Below, piece after piece: positions 16,173-26,042 of a stretch of DNA of 64,000 bases. Where the stretch lies: contig DAOSEM010000004.1 of NCBI GenBank assembly GCA_035363115.1, positions 62,001 through 126,000 on the forward strand, written 5' to 3'. The number at the start of each line of letters is the position of its first letter. Position 1 is the stretch's first letter. The position numbers and the translations under genes were made by a program. Source of the DNA: Syntrophales bacterium. Lineage in GTDB: Bacteria; Desulfobacterota; Syntrophia; Syntrophales; PHBD01. Below the pieces are notes generated by a model. It was not told the DNA's origin, did not search any database, and saw nothing but the letters and a program-made list of their open reading frames with translations.

Positions 16173-17727
16173 GGGCGTGCGGGCGCCCGTGTCCGAAGAG
16201 GGACCCGTCAACGGCTCGCACCGCTCCCGGTCCGTCCTGCACCGTATCCAGCTGAGGCTTGCCAGCGCCTGGGACATCCTCGTGGACTCGGTGATCAACT
16301 ACCAGAACAACGGGGATGTGAACCAGGCGGCGGCCATCGCCTTTTACGCCATCCTCTCCTTTCTCCCCCTGTTCATCCTCACATTCCTGACGGCGGGGTA
16401 TTTCTTCAGCTCCTATCCCGAGGTGCAGCGGCAGTTCATCGAGGGGATCCAGCGCTTCCATCCCTACTTCACCGGGGACATCCTGATCCAGCTCGGGCAA
16501 CTGGACGAAAAGAGCCAGCTTCTGGGCTGGGTGGGCTTCATCACCCTGATCTGGTTCTCCTCCATGATATTCGGGGCCGCGGAGACGGCCTTCAACCTGA
16601 TCTACCGGGCCAAGGCGATCCGGAACTACGTGGTCTCGAAGCTGCTGTCCTTCGCCATGATCCCGGCGGCCTGGGCCGTCGGCATCCTGAGCGTGGGGAT
16701 CACGACCATCGCCACCATCGTGGCCAACCAGCCGGTCCTGGCGGACAGCCTCTTCACCCACCTCCCCATTCTCAAGGGCGTCCTGTTCCGCTATGTCCTG
16801 CCGTACATCGTCACGGTGATCTTCTTCACCCTCGTCTACAAGGTCATCCCGGTGAATAAAATCTCCCTGGGGCTCGCCTTTACGGGAAGCGTCGTCTTCT
16901 CGGCCCTGATGGAGGTGGCGAAGCACTTCTTCGCCTGGTACATCGCGAACTACACCCGATACGACATCATCTTCGGCTCCCTGCAGACGGTGGTTGTCCT
17001 GATCATCTGGGTGTTCTACGTGGCCCTGATCTTCCTGTTCTGCGCCGAGCTGATGGCCTCCTACCGGCGCCGGGACCTGATCCTCATCGAGCGGGCCCTC
17101 CTGAAGCCCGGGAGGCCCGGGATGAAGGTCTGGGAGCGGCTCTTCCGCCGCTTCGGCCGCATCTATCCGCCTGGAGGCACGGTCTTCCAGGAAGGCGACG
17201 AGGGGCGGGACATGTACTTCATCCTGGCCGGGCGCATCCGGCTGGAGAAGAAGGCCAGCCGGGTCCGGAAAGTGCTGGCGGAGCTGGGGCCCGGCGAGTA
17301 CTTCGGCGAGATGGCGGCCCTGCTGGAGGCCCCCCGGACCGCCACGGCAAACGCCGCCGAAGAGAGCGACGTGGCCGTCATCGACGGCGGGACGCTTCGC
17401 CGGCTCCTCCGGGAGAACGACGAGATGTCCATGTTCATGATGAAGGAGTTTGCCCAGCGGATCCGACGCACCGACGCGCTCGTGGACGAACTTTCCCAGT
17501 GGTGGCTTCGCCTGGTGGCCATTCTTTACCTGACCCGCTCCTGGCCCCTTTCTCCGGATGTGGATCCGGTGGCGGAGATCGCCGCCTCCTCCGGCAGGGA
17601 CCCCGAGGAGATCCGGGACGTCCTGACGGATCTTGCCCAGGAGGGGGTTGTCGAGATCCGGGAGGGATGCGTGACGGGATTCAGCCGCGAACGGGCATGG
17701 GAGATCAGCAGCACGCACATTTATTGA
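16165..17727 (+). CDS. YihY/BrkB-family membrane protein fused to a CRP-like cNMP-binding and HTH module
   Basis: About 520 residues. Residues 35-310 are a YihY/UPF0761 membrane domain with about six helices (AAAIAFYAILSFLPLFI, WVGFITLIWFSS, VLPYIVTVIFFTLVYKVIPV, VVVLIIWVFYVALIFLFCAELM). Residues about 330-450 form a cyclic-nucleotide-binding domain (VFQEGDEGRDMYFILAGRI, GPGEYFGEMAALLEAPRTATA). The remaining 70 look like a CRP-type winged helix (DPVAEIAASSGRDPEEIRDVLTDL). The start is uncertain: no ATG precedes the conserved part, so TTG 16165 or GTG 16177/16189 must be used; TTG keeps the overlap with the previous gene. The fusion suggests a membrane protein gated by, or reporting to, a cyclic nucleotide. 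Confidence 0.85.
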   Translation: MTEGVRAPVSEEGPVNGSHRSRSVLHRIQLRLASAWDILVDSVINYQNNGDVNQAAAIAFYAILSFLPLFILTFLTAGYFFSSYPEVQRQFIEGIQRFHPYFTGDILIQLGQLDEKSQLLGWVGFITLIWFSSMIFGAAETAFNLIYRAKAIRNYVVSKLLSFAMIPAAWAVGILSVGITTIATIVANQPVLADSLFTHLPILKGVLFRYVLPYIVTVIFFTLVYKVIPVNKISLGLAFTGSVVFSALMEVAKHFFAWYIANYTRYDIIFGSLQTVVVLIIWVFYVALIFLFCAELMASYRRRDLILIERALLKPGRPGMKVWERLFRRFGRIYPPGGTVFQEGDEGRDMYFILAGRIRLEKKASRVRKVLAELGPGEYFGEMAALLEAPRTATANAAEESDVAVIDGGTLRRLLRENDEMSMFMMKEFAQRIRRTDALVDELSQWWLRLVAILYLTRSWPLSPDVDPVAEIAASSGRDPEEIRDVLTDLAQEGVVEIREGCVTGFSRERAWEISSTHIY

Positions 17728-17767
17728 CGGGCCGTAAAAAACGGCGGCACAGGACGGAGGAACGGCC

Positions 17768-18601
17768 ATGGAGATGCCGGCGGAACGGTGGCTTGATATC
17801 AATGGACTTTCGTTTCGTTATCTCGACTGGGGGGGAGAGGGGCTGCCCTTCCTGGCTTTGCTCCATGGAATCGGTGACAGCGCCCATGTCTGGGATCTCT
17901 TTGCCCGGGAGGCCCGCCGTCATTTCCGGATCGTCGCCCTGGACCAGCGGGGCCACGGCAGGAGCGGCCGGCCAAGGCCCGCGGCGTACCGTTTGGACGA
18001 CTACGTGGGCGACCTGGAGGCGGTGGTCGAGCGCCTGGCACCCCCGAACCTGATCCTCATGGGGCACTCCATGGGAGCCCTTCACGCCACGGCCTTTGCC
18101 GCCCGGCATCCCGGCTTCGCGGCGGCCGTGGTCCACGTGGACATCGAGCCCTGCCCGCCCCCCTGGAACAAGAAGTACCTGACGGGCCTCTACCGCGACC
18201 TTCCCGAGTCGTACGAATCGGTTGACGCATTCGTAAGCCGGCGGATGGAGAACAGCGCCCACGCCGACCGGGCGCGCCTCCTCGCGCTGTCGCCCCACAA
18301 CCTGCGGGAGGAGAACGGCCGGTATTACGCCCTCAGTGATCGCGAGGTCTACGCCCACTTCGACCCGGACTACGACCTGCGCGCCCTGCTGCCCGGCATC
18401 GCCTGCCCGGTCCTGGTCGTCCGCGGCGAGGACAGCCTGGTCCTGCCCCGGGAGCCGGCGGAGGAGATGTGCCGGAGCCTGCCGCGGGGTTTCCTGGCGG
18501 AGATCCCCCGGGCGGCCCACCCCGTTCACACGGACAACCCCGAGGCGTTCCGGGAGGCGGTGTTCCGCTTCTTGGCGGATCAGGGCCTGATGGTCCGCTG
18601 A
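17768..18601 (+). CDS. alpha/beta hydrolase
   Basis: 277 residues with the alpha/beta-hydrolase layout: oxyanion HGIGDS near 33-38, DQRGHGRSG near 59-67, nucleophile elbow GHSMG (Ser101), acid in the RGED segment, and His in the AAHPVH segment near the end. There is no signal peptide. The substrate is not predictable; esterase, lactonase or C-C hydrolase roles are possible. GGAGG lies 8 nt before the ATG. It is likely transcribed alone or from the upstream membrane-protein gene, whose stop is 40 bp away. Confidence 0.85.
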   Translation: MEMPAERWLDINGLSFRYLDWGGEGLPFLALLHGIGDSAHVWDLFAREARRHFRIVALDQRGHGRSGRPRPAAYRLDDYVGDLEAVVERLAPPNLILMGHSMGALHATAFAARHPGFAAAVVHVDIEPCPPPWNKKYLTGLYRDLPESYESVDAFVSRRMENSAHADRARLLALSPHNLREENGRYYALSDREVYAHFDPDYDLRALLPGIACPVLVVRGEDSLVLPREPAEEMCRSLPRGFLAEIPRAAHPVHTDNPEAFREAVFRFLADQGLMVR

Positions 18602-18657
18602 TCGCACACTCCCGGCTCGGTCCGGGGTCCATCCTTCAACCGCATTCCTCGTTTTTT

Positions 18658-21600
18658 CTACCAGATGTACCGCATGTCTGCCGTTATGACGTGGCTGGAC
18701 TGCCTCGACTTCAGTTCTCCGGCATAGGCGAGGGAAAAGGAGAGGGCGTCGGTGAGCTTCCCCGTCATCCCCAGGGAGAAGACGCCGCTGTTCCGGCCGA
18801 TCGTGTCGGAATAGACCGTTAAGGACCCGGCGTTGGCCCCGGAGAAGCGGGCGTTCAGGACCGTTTCGTCGTTTCCGAACTCGTGGACCCAGCGGGCGGA
18901 GAGCCTGGGGGTGAGGGAGAAGGACTCCCCGACCGTAAAGGTCCTGGCGAGTTGAAGGCCGACGGTGCCCTGGAGGAAGGTGGCGTCTTCGGCATCCGCC
19001 TCGATGTTCAGGGAATCGGCGCCGGTCTCTGTGAACGCGCTCCGGTGGTGCCGGAGGGCCAGGACGGAGGCGAGGGGAGTGATCTCGAAACCCCAAAGTG
19101 ATGCCCTGTACCCGCCCTCGACGGAAGCGCCGAGCTCGTAGCCGCCGTACGAAGCCGTGGCGGTACGGGAGACGGTCCCGAAGGAGATGGAGCGGGTGGT
19201 GTCGTAGCCGTTCCGGGTGAAGGAGAGGCCCCCGTCGGCGTACCATCTCCCGCTTCTCCAGGTCCCGTAGAGGGCGGCCTGGAAGCTTTCTTCCTTCCCG
19301 GAGTCGCCGAAGTCCGGGAAATCCACGTCCGTCTTCGAGTACCCGAGGGCAACGCCGGTCCGGAAGCCTCCGCGGACGAGGAGGTCGACGCCGGTGACGA
19401 AGCCCCGGACGGTGTAATCGTACCGGGATGCGATGTCCTCTCCGTCGCGGTTGCCCTTGGCCCCGTAGCCCCGAATCCAGAGGCCGAAGGGGTAGGTGAT
19501 CCGTCCCGCGGCATCGGCCAGGGAGAGGACGGCCTCGGAGAGGGTGGATCCGCCCATGGCGGGGATCAGGGAGGCGTCCCCGAAGAAGGCCCCGGCGGTC
19601 TTCTCCGGAGAGGGTGCGTCCTGCGGGAAAAGGCTCCGGAAAAACGCGGCGTGCTTGACGGCGTCGATGGCGGGGTAGGCGGTGTGGCTGGCGCCGCCCA
19701 GCCTGTTGAAGGCGGCCCTGGCCTCCGTGAAATCGAGGGTATGAAGGGAATCGAAGGCAGAGAGCAGGTCGCCCGAGGCGGTCTCCCAGGCGCCGTCGAG
19801 GTACGCGGAGACGGCGCGCTCGTTCCGGGTCAGGGCGGCCCGGTTGAGGGCGGACCGGCGCATGGCGCAGGCATCGAAGGCGTCGTAGTAGACCCGGGCG
19901 TCCGACAGGCCGTAGTCCATGCTGACGGAGTCGAACGTTCCCGTGAGGCCGTTTGTCGTGTCGATGATCCGGTACTTGACCCCGTGCTTCATGCCCCGGG
20001 GGTCGAGCGATAGCGTTGCGCCGGGATCGATGACCGCCGTGTCGGAGGCGATATGCGCAAAGGTGCCGTCGGCCTTGAGGGTAGGCCGATAGGTGGAGCC
20101 GGATTCGAAGGCCATCTTTCCCTTGATGTTCAGGAGGCCGTCCTCGATGCGAATCATCTTCCCGCCCTTGAAGTCTCCGTCCACGGTCCAGGTGCCGGCC
20201 CCCGTCTTGGTGAGATACTCAAAGTTGACGATGGAGCCCTTCGCGATTCCGCCCGAGCCGTCGAGGAAAATCCGGTCCGCCGTGCCGTTGACGAGCTCAG
20301 GGTCCGGATCGTCCGCGTCGTCGCCGTCCACGCTGCCGGAGATCTTCGATCCGCTCCGCAGGATGACCGTGTCGTCGCCCTCGCCCATGGTGATGGCCGG
20401 CCCCTGCTCTGCAGTGATGGTTCCGGCGTTGTCGACCAGGTCGTTGCCCTTGCCCCAGAAGCGGACGGCGGCGTAGGTATACCGGGGATCGAATTCTCCC
20501 ACGCTCCGGATGACGCCGGTGGCGGCGTTGTAAAGCGCACTGCCGTTCGTCCCGATAAATGTGACAACTCCCCACCCCCCCGTACCGGAAATGAGGCCCT
20601 TGTTGATGACCGTGGAATTGTCCTGCGCAAAGACGGCGCCAATTCCTTCGGCGGTGAGTGATCCGGTTTCATTGTTGATGACAAGACTTCCGTCACCGAC
20701 CTTGACAGCAACGCCTGAATCGGCTCCCCCCTGAATGATCCCGTCGTTTACGACAGTGCCGTCATCACCGGTATTTACGCCGTCCTGTCCGCCACGGATG
20801 ATGCCGATATTGTGAATGTAGCCGCTTTTCATCTGGACCGCATTGTAATCAGCTGTGATTTCTCCCTCGTTTGTCACCAGGCCGTTCGTTCCGAGGCTGG
20901 CCCCCCATTCGCCATAGATCTTGCCTCCGAGGTAATTGAACAGCCTGTTTCCCTCTTCACTCAGCTGTATGGCCATGCATAGCTCACGGTTGGTGGGATC
21001 CTTGTTTACCTCGATCGAGCCGAAATTTTCGATGATAACGTTTCCCGTCCAGCCGGAGATGGGAATGCCGTTGGCCGTCGAATCCGGGCTCTGGGTGACG
21101 GAGATTCGTCCTCCGGAATGATTGATGATGCGGCCTGAAGATTGAAAAGCGATGGCTTTGTAGGAGCTGCCGATCGTTCCACGGTTGTCCAGGGTGAGAT
21201 CGCCTTCCGCATAAATTCCCGTCCACTTGCTGCTGATCGTGCCTCCGGCGTTGTTGGTGACGCTTCCGCCGCGCATAATGATCGCATTTCCGGTCGAGGA
21301 GATCGTTCCGCTGTTGCTGACCGAGCCGTCCAGGGCATACATGCTTGAGGCGGTTGCGGTGGGAGTGAAGGTGATCGCCCGGCTGCTGGTGCCCGTGCTC
21401 GCAACCGTGCTTCCGGCCGCCACGTTGACGCTCCAGCCGGCGGTCTTGCCCCAAAGGGCGTAGGAGCCGCTTGAGTTTATGGATCCCGTGGACGTCACGT
21501 AGGCCTTCTTCGTCTCCGCCCCGTTTTCGGCGGCCAGGTTCACCCCCTCCGTTCGGGCTCCGTCGATCACGACGTCCGCGGAGGCGGGAGCCGCCGTCAT

Positions 21601-21687
21601 GAGAGTGATCGCCATGAGCAGGATCAGGCCGAAGGGAACCAGAAGGCGCGGCGGGTGATGAAACGGAAGAGAGCGAATTCCTTTCAT
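18658..21687 (-). CDS. autotransporter (type V secretion) with beta-helix passenger
   Basis: 1009 residues. The signal peptide spans about 1-38 (basic start, long hydrophobic core, ASA end). The passenger, about 40-640, is a right-handed beta-helix of short NNGTI/VNNG/SGTI repeats, typical of adhesins. A linker follows, and the last 280 residues are an autotransporter beta-barrel (FGLWIRGYGAKG onward, alternating strands, ending in MRYIW with an aromatic terminal residue, as for Bam substrates). It lies 64 bp after the TpsA gene on the same strand, so the three genes (TpsB, TpsA, autotransporter) may form one secretion operon. AAAGGA precedes the ATG. The passenger function is unknown. Confidence 0.85.
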   Translation of the reverse strand: MKGIRSLPFHHPPRLLVPFGLILLMAITLMTAAPASADVVIDGARTEGVNLAAENGAETKKAYVTSTGSINSSGSYALWGKTAGWSVNVAAGSTVASTGTSSRAITFTPTATASSMYALDGSVSNSGTISSTGNAIIMRGGSVTNNAGGTISSKWTGIYAEGDLTLDNRGTIGSSYKAIAFQSSGRIINHSGGRISVTQSPDSTANGIPISGWTGNVIIENFGSIEVNKDPTNRELCMAIQLSEEGNRLFNYLGGKIYGEWGASLGTNGLVTNEGEITADYNAVQMKSGYIHNIGIIRGGQDGVNTGDDGTVVNDGIIQGGADSGVAVKVGDGSLVINNETGSLTAEGIGAVFAQDNSTVINKGLISGTGGWGVVTFIGTNGSALYNAATGVIRSVGEFDPRYTYAAVRFWGKGNDLVDNAGTITAEQGPAITMGEGDDTVILRSGSKISGSVDGDDADDPDPELVNGTADRIFLDGSGGIAKGSIVNFEYLTKTGAGTWTVDGDFKGGKMIRIEDGLLNIKGKMAFESGSTYRPTLKADGTFAHIASDTAVIDPGATLSLDPRGMKHGVKYRIIDTTNGLTGTFDSVSMDYGLSDARVYYDAFDACAMRRSALNRAALTRNERAVSAYLDGAWETASGDLLSAFDSLHTLDFTEARAAFNRLGGASHTAYPAIDAVKHAAFFRSLFPQDAPSPEKTAGAFFGDASLIPAMGGSTLSEAVLSLADAAGRITYPFGLWIRGYGAKGNRDGEDIASRYDYTVRGFVTGVDLLVRGGFRTGVALGYSKTDVDFPDFGDSGKEESFQAALYGTWRSGRWYADGGLSFTRNGYDTTRSISFGTVSRTATASYGGYELGASVEGGYRASLWGFEITPLASVLALRHHRSAFTETGADSLNIEADAEDATFLQGTVGLQLARTFTVGESFSLTPRLSARWVHEFGNDETVLNARFSGANAGSLTVYSDTIGRNSGVFSLGMTGKLTDALSFSLAYAGELKSRQSSHVITADMRYIW

Positions 21688-21751
21688 GGATGATTCCTTT
21701 TCTCAAAAGACCGGGTGCCCGGCCTGTGTTCAAATCCGGCCGGGATGTGTT

Positions 21752-24700
21752 TTATGGGATAAAGACCACCGACTTCAGATCGCCCGGCTTCGTCAGCATT
21801 TCCTGCCGGGCGACCTGAAGGCCTGTCAGGACGGCCTCCATGGTGTCGGCGGGCAGGGAAGAATCGCCGTTCCGGACCAGAAGGACGCCGTCGGGGGTGA
21901 CCGTCGCCGTCAGCTGCGAGGTCAGGCCGTTTGCCGAGGTCAGGGAGAAGGAAACAGACATCCCCGGGGGGACATCGGCAACCCCGGGCGCCGTCCCATC
22001 CGGCGCCGATGCCGTCCGGGTCAGGGAGAGGGCGGCATTGTTTTCCCGGACCTGGAACGCTCCTGCGAAGGCGGGTGCCGCTCTTCCGTCCTGCACAAAA
22101 ACCGGAAGGGTGGCCGTCTCGGCCATGGAATCGTGTATGGCCACCCCGCCGGTGAGCAGGGTCGTGGTCGGTCCCGCTGTCCGGATGGTCACCGGTGCCA
22201 GGAAGGAACCGGAGGCGAAGAATATGCGCTCTTCACGCTGCCGGAGATTGGCGGCATGCCCGATGTTTTCGCGTGCCGTCTCGATGACGGCCGCCGGCGG
22301 CCGGATCGTGCCGGGCGGAGTCACGGTGCCTGACGGGTTCACGTCGGGCGGGGTCGCGGCGACAACGGTGAGAATACCGTTGACGAACCGGAGATCGTAG
22401 TTGCTCGACGTCAGGCCGGACGGGTCGATGCTGTAGGTTCCGGCCTGGACGGCTCCCTGGCTCGATCCGCCGTAGGCGAGGAGGCCGCCCAGGACGCTGT
22501 CGTTTTCCCCGTTGACGAAACCGGCATAGGTGACGCCGTTGCCGCCGGAATAGGCCGTTCCGTCGTGCATCTTCCGGTCGTCGTTGGCCGTGACGGTCAG
22601 GGGCGCCGGAGTGATGTCCGCCGAGGCGGCGGCCGCGGAATGCCGGAGCCTGTAGTTGCCGCTGTCCGTGCCGTCCAGGGAGATGCCGGTAACGCTGATG
22701 CCTTTGCCCGTTCCGACGTTCTTGTCGATGAAATCGGACTTCTGGCTGAAACTGACGTTGTCGCCGGCGATGATGTCCGAAGACGATCCGGTGACCGTGG
22801 CCGCCGTGGTTCCGTCGTAGACCTTGTCTTTCCCTATGTAGCTGACGGTCACATCCCTGGGGGTGATCGTGATGGTGGAGGTGCCGTCGCCCTTGATGTC
22901 GTATCCCTGCTGTCCGGAGTAAAGGCCGCCGATGGTCACGGAGTATGTTCCAACGTCTTTGCCGTCGGTTGTGTAGACCGCGGATCCGTAGACCTTGCTT
23001 TCATCGAAGTCGTCCGGCACGTTCGTCCACGCGTACGATCCGTTTTTTATAGCGGTGGTTCCGTCGTACACTTTCGTCCTGCCGGCATCGGACAGGATGA
23101 CCGTGGCGGGCGTCATGAAATTCCGGAGGAGGGGATAGGTGCAGCCGTCATAGATGCGCCAGACCTTTCCGGTCTGGCCGGCATCGTCGATATCCCAGCC
23201 GGCGGCGGCAAACGTGGCCAGGTTCTTCATCTCGGCGGTGGTCTTGCCGATGCCGGCGGCGGAGACCGTCCGGCCCGAGGCTTCCATGTCCCAGAAGCTG
23301 CCGGTGACCTTGCCGCTGTTCGTTCCAACGAGCCCGCCGACGTCGGACGTGCCGCTCACCTTGCCTGTGCTGTAGCTGTTCGTAACGGTTCCGCCGGCTT
23401 CGTTCGTCCCCACGAGTCCTCCCACGGACGAATTGCCGGCAACCGTTCCGGTGCTGTAGGTATTGGATACCGTACCGCTATTGAGTCCGACGAGCCCGCC
23501 GACGGACGATGTCCCGGTCACGCTCCCATTGTTGAAAGAGCCGGTCACGGTGTTCATATTCCATCCGGCAACCCCTCCGACGTCGGAGGTCCCGGTCACG
23601 GTCCCGCTGTTGTAACTGTTTTCGATCTCGCCTCCATTCAATCCCGCGAGCCCGCCGGTTCTTTTGGAACCTGTCACCGCGCCGGTGTTCCAGCTGTCTT
23701 CGATGGTGCCGCCCATGTCGTTTTTTCCTGCGAGTCCACCGGCGTCGTCCAGGTCCTTATCGGGGAGATTGCGAACCTCCCCGCTGTTGACGCTCCGGGT
23801 GATGGCCCCGGAATTCGTGCCGGCGAGCCCGCCGATACGGGCCAGTCCTTTCACCAACCCGGTGTTCTTGCTGCCTGTGATGATTCCATCGTTCTGTCCC
23901 GCGATGCCGCCGCCGTCACCCGTATTGGCGGCCACCGTTCCGGAATTGCGGCTGTTGATGATTTTCCCGTTGTTTCTTCTGCTGATTCCGGCGATCCCGC
24001 CGACAAACATATCCCCGCTGACCGTGCCGCTGTTGCTGCTGTCGCGGATCGTCCCCCGATTGTCTCCCACGATGCCGCCTACGTACCCGATACCCGTCAC
24101 CTCGCCATTGCCGTGACCGCAGTCGGTGATGGTTCCTTCGTTGTATCCCACCAGTCCGCCGGTTCCGTTGTATTCGTCATTCATCGCCGCGGTGCCGGTT
24201 ACCGTGGCCGTGCTGTGGCTGTTGATCACCTTCCCGAAGTTGCGCCCGACCAGCGCGCCCAGGGATCCCGATCCCGTGATGGTGCCGCCGGACAGTCGGA
24301 CATTGCGGACCTCGCCGCTCGTTCCGACCGCGCCGAACAGGCCGCCGGACGAGACCTGGCGATTCTTGATGTAGATGTTCGAGATGGTATGACCCAGCCC
24401 CTCGAAGGTGCCGGTATAAGGATTCGAGACGTCTCCGATCGGTTCGAAGCCGTAAATGACGACGGGTCTCTCCATGGTCTGGTTCCAGTTCCTGGTTGCC
24501 AAGGCGTCGATGTCGGCTCCCAGGGCGTAGTTTTTCGTGAGATCTCCTTTCATGCCCTGGAGATCGGTTCCGGTGCGGCTGCCCTCGGCGCCCAGGCGGG
24601 TGATGACGGTGAAGACCTTCTCTGCGCCCTTGGAGCCGAGGCGTGTGCGAAGGTTCTCGCCCTCGGGCAGGTTGACCCTGGCATTGATGAAATAGTCCGC

Positions 24701-26032
24701 CGCGGTCCCGTTGATGACGCCGTCTTTCGCCCCCTGGCCGTACTCTAAAGTGAGCCTGGCCGTTCCAGAGCCGTAGAGCTCCTGGTTGATCTCGATGTTG
24801 CGGTCGGCAGAGAGGGTGAAGGTGTTGGCGGACCAGGTAATGGGATCGTTGACGAAGATGTCCCCGTTGCCCTCGGCGGCGCCGTCGGAACTCCGGATCG
24901 TGAGGCTGGTGTTGGCCAGGGCGGCGGTCGCCGCGACGCCGGTCATGTCGCCGCCGCTTTCGGCGATGGTGAAGTCCCGGGGATCGATGAGCCAGAGGCC
25001 CGTGGCGCCGCCCTCGGCCCGGGTGGTGACCCGGGCGTCGTCCCGGACGGTCACCTTGGCCGCGGAGGTCTCGATGAATCCGCCGTCGCCGCCGTCGGGG
25101 GCGGAGGCGTCGAGGGTTCCGTCGACGACCACGGTTCCCCGGTCCCTGTCGGCCAGGAGGAGGATCCGGCCGGAGCGGTTCTCCAGGGTCCTGGCCTCGA
25201 TGACGCCGGAGTGGTTCACCACGGCCCGGGTAAGCTCGCCGGCGGCCATGGCCGAGAGGATCACGGTCCCGCCATTGGCCCGGATAACCCCCCCGTTCTC
25301 GATCAGTGCGTCCACGGTCCCCCGGAGGATGGTGAAGTTGATGAGGCGGTCCCCGGCAAAGTCGAGGTTCACCCTGTCTCCGGCGGCCATGGCCACCGTG
25401 CCGTTTCTGGCGTCGATCTCTCCGGTGTTGGAGATGGCCGGGGAGAGGAAGGCGATATAGCCGCCGTCGGCGGCGGTGATCTTTCCCTCGTTGACGATGC
25501 GGCCGGCGGTCCCGGAACGGGCAAAGGAATGGTTTCCGGCCAGGAAGTCCTCGTCGGTGATGTTGAGGGTGGAGGCCACGAGTCCGCCGACGTTGACCTG
25601 GGCGGTGGGGCTGAAGTAGATGCCCGCGGGATTGACGAGGAAAACCTGGCCGTTGGCGAAGAGACGGCCGTAGATCTGGCTGGGGGTCTGGTCCAGGATC
25701 CGGTTGAGGGCAATGCTGGAGGATCCGGGTTGTCGGAAGGTGACGGAGGCGTCGCGGCCGATGTTGAAGGTGTTCCAGTGGGCGATCAGGCGGTCGGTCT
25801 GCTGGGTGACGGTCATGGAGGAGCCGGTCTGGGCGATGCCACCCTGGCCGGAGACGATCTGTCCGCCCGTGGGGAGGGTGTTGGGATCGAGGGCAAAAGC
25901 CGGAGCGGATCCCGCCAGGATCATGAAAAAAACCAGCACCGGAAGGAACGATCCGGCATCGATGCCCTGTCTCCTGCAGGCCGCGGGAGCGGCCGGCTTC
26001 TTCCTGACGATTTGCTGCAGATGTCGTTTCAT
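21752..26032 (-). CDS. TpsA-family filamentous haemagglutinin-like adhesin with GLUG and YDG/MBG repeats
   Basis: 1426 residues. An extended signal peptide (about 1-46) leads into the TPS secretion domain (about 48-280: TLPTGGQIVSGQGGI, NRILDQTPSQIYGRLFANGQVFLVNPAGIYF). A beta-helix shaft follows, then a run of GLUG repeats (GGLVG, GALVGRN, NSGTVTG) at about 560-920, then YDG/MBG-type modules at about 970-1240 (KVYDGTTA twice, KMHDGTAYSG once) and a C-terminal tail. It is exported by the TpsB encoded 10 bp upstream. The ATG at 26032 is chosen for the AAAGGA site and because sequence further upstream overlaps TpsB. MBG/YDG and GLUG repeats are common in surface adhesins. No toxic C-terminal domain is seen, so an adhesin role is favoured over contact-dependent inhibition. 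Confidence 0.9.
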   Translation of the reverse strand: MKRHLQQIVRKKPAAPAACRRQGIDAGSFLPVLVFFMILAGSAPAFALDPNTLPTGGQIVSGQGGIAQTGSSMTVTQQTDRLIAHWNTFNIGRDASVTFRQPGSSSIALNRILDQTPSQIYGRLFANGQVFLVNPAGIYFSPTAQVNVGGLVASTLNITDEDFLAGNHSFARSGTAGRIVNEGKITAADGGYIAFLSPAISNTGEIDARNGTVAMAAGDRVNLDFAGDRLINFTILRGTVDALIENGGVIRANGGTVILSAMAAGELTRAVVNHSGVIEARTLENRSGRILLLADRDRGTVVVDGTLDASAPDGGDGGFIETSAAKVTVRDDARVTTRAEGGATGLWLIDPRDFTIAESGGDMTGVAATAALANTSLTIRSSDGAAEGNGDIFVNDPITWSANTFTLSADRNIEINQELYGSGTARLTLEYGQGAKDGVINGTAADYFINARVNLPEGENLRTRLGSKGAEKVFTVITRLGAEGSRTGTDLQGMKGDLTKNYALGADIDALATRNWNQTMERPVVIYGFEPIGDVSNPYTGTFEGLGHTISNIYIKNRQVSSGGLFGAVGTSGEVRNVRLSGGTITGSGSLGALVGRNFGKVINSHSTATVTGTAAMNDEYNGTGGLVGYNEGTITDCGHGNGEVTGIGYVGGIVGDNRGTIRDSSNSGTVSGDMFVGGIAGISRRNNGKIINSRNSGTVAANTGDGGGIAGQNDGIITGSKNTGLVKGLARIGGLAGTNSGAITRSVNSGEVRNLPDKDLDDAGGLAGKNDMGGTIEDSWNTGAVTGSKRTGGLAGLNGGEIENSYNSGTVTGTSDVGGVAGWNMNTVTGSFNNGSVTGTSSVGGLVGLNSGTVSNTYSTGTVAGNSSVGGLVGTNEAGGTVTNSYSTGKVSGTSDVGGLVGTNSGKVTGSFWDMEASGRTVSAAGIGKTTAEMKNLATFAAAGWDIDDAGQTGKVWRIYDGCTYPLLRNFMTPATVILSDAGRTKVYDGTTAIKNGSYAWTNVPDDFDESKVYGSAVYTTDGKDVGTYSVTIGGLYSGQQGYDIKGDGTSTITITPRDVTVSYIGKDKVYDGTTAATVTGSSSDIIAGDNVSFSQKSDFIDKNVGTGKGISVTGISLDGTDSGNYRLRHSAAAASADITPAPLTVTANDDRKMHDGTAYSGGNGVTYAGFVNGENDSVLGGLLAYGGSSQGAVQAGTYSIDPSGLTSSNYDLRFVNGILTVVAATPPDVNPSGTVTPPGTIRPPAAVIETARENIGHAANLRQREERIFFASGSFLAPVTIRTAGPTTTLLTGGVAIHDSMAETATLPVFVQDGRAAPAFAGAFQVRENNAALSLTRTASAPDGTAPGVADVPPGMSVSFSLTSANGLTSQLTATVTPDGVLLVRNGDSSLPADTMEAVLTGLQVARQEMLTKPGDLKSVVFIP
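23275..24345 (-). repeat. tandem GLUG-motif coding repeats inside the TpsA gene
   Basis: About 14 degenerate units of roughly 20-30 codons, each carrying GGLVG/GGIAG followed by N-x-G-x-I and NSGTVTG-like turns. They encode stacked beta-helix rungs. The similarity between units makes this stretch prone to recombination and to assembly error. Confidence 0.7.
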
Positions 26033-26042
26033 ATCGATTCCT

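Noticed and set aside
22565..24748. Long plus-strand frame opposite the TpsA gene
   Set aside because: It is the mirror of the repetitive beta-helix coding sequence and has no recognisable features.
21752..26032. Contact-dependent inhibition system (CdiA-like)
   Set aside because: No toxin domain or VENN-like motif is visible at the TpsA C-terminus and no immunity gene follows; YDG/MBG repeats lead into a plain tail.
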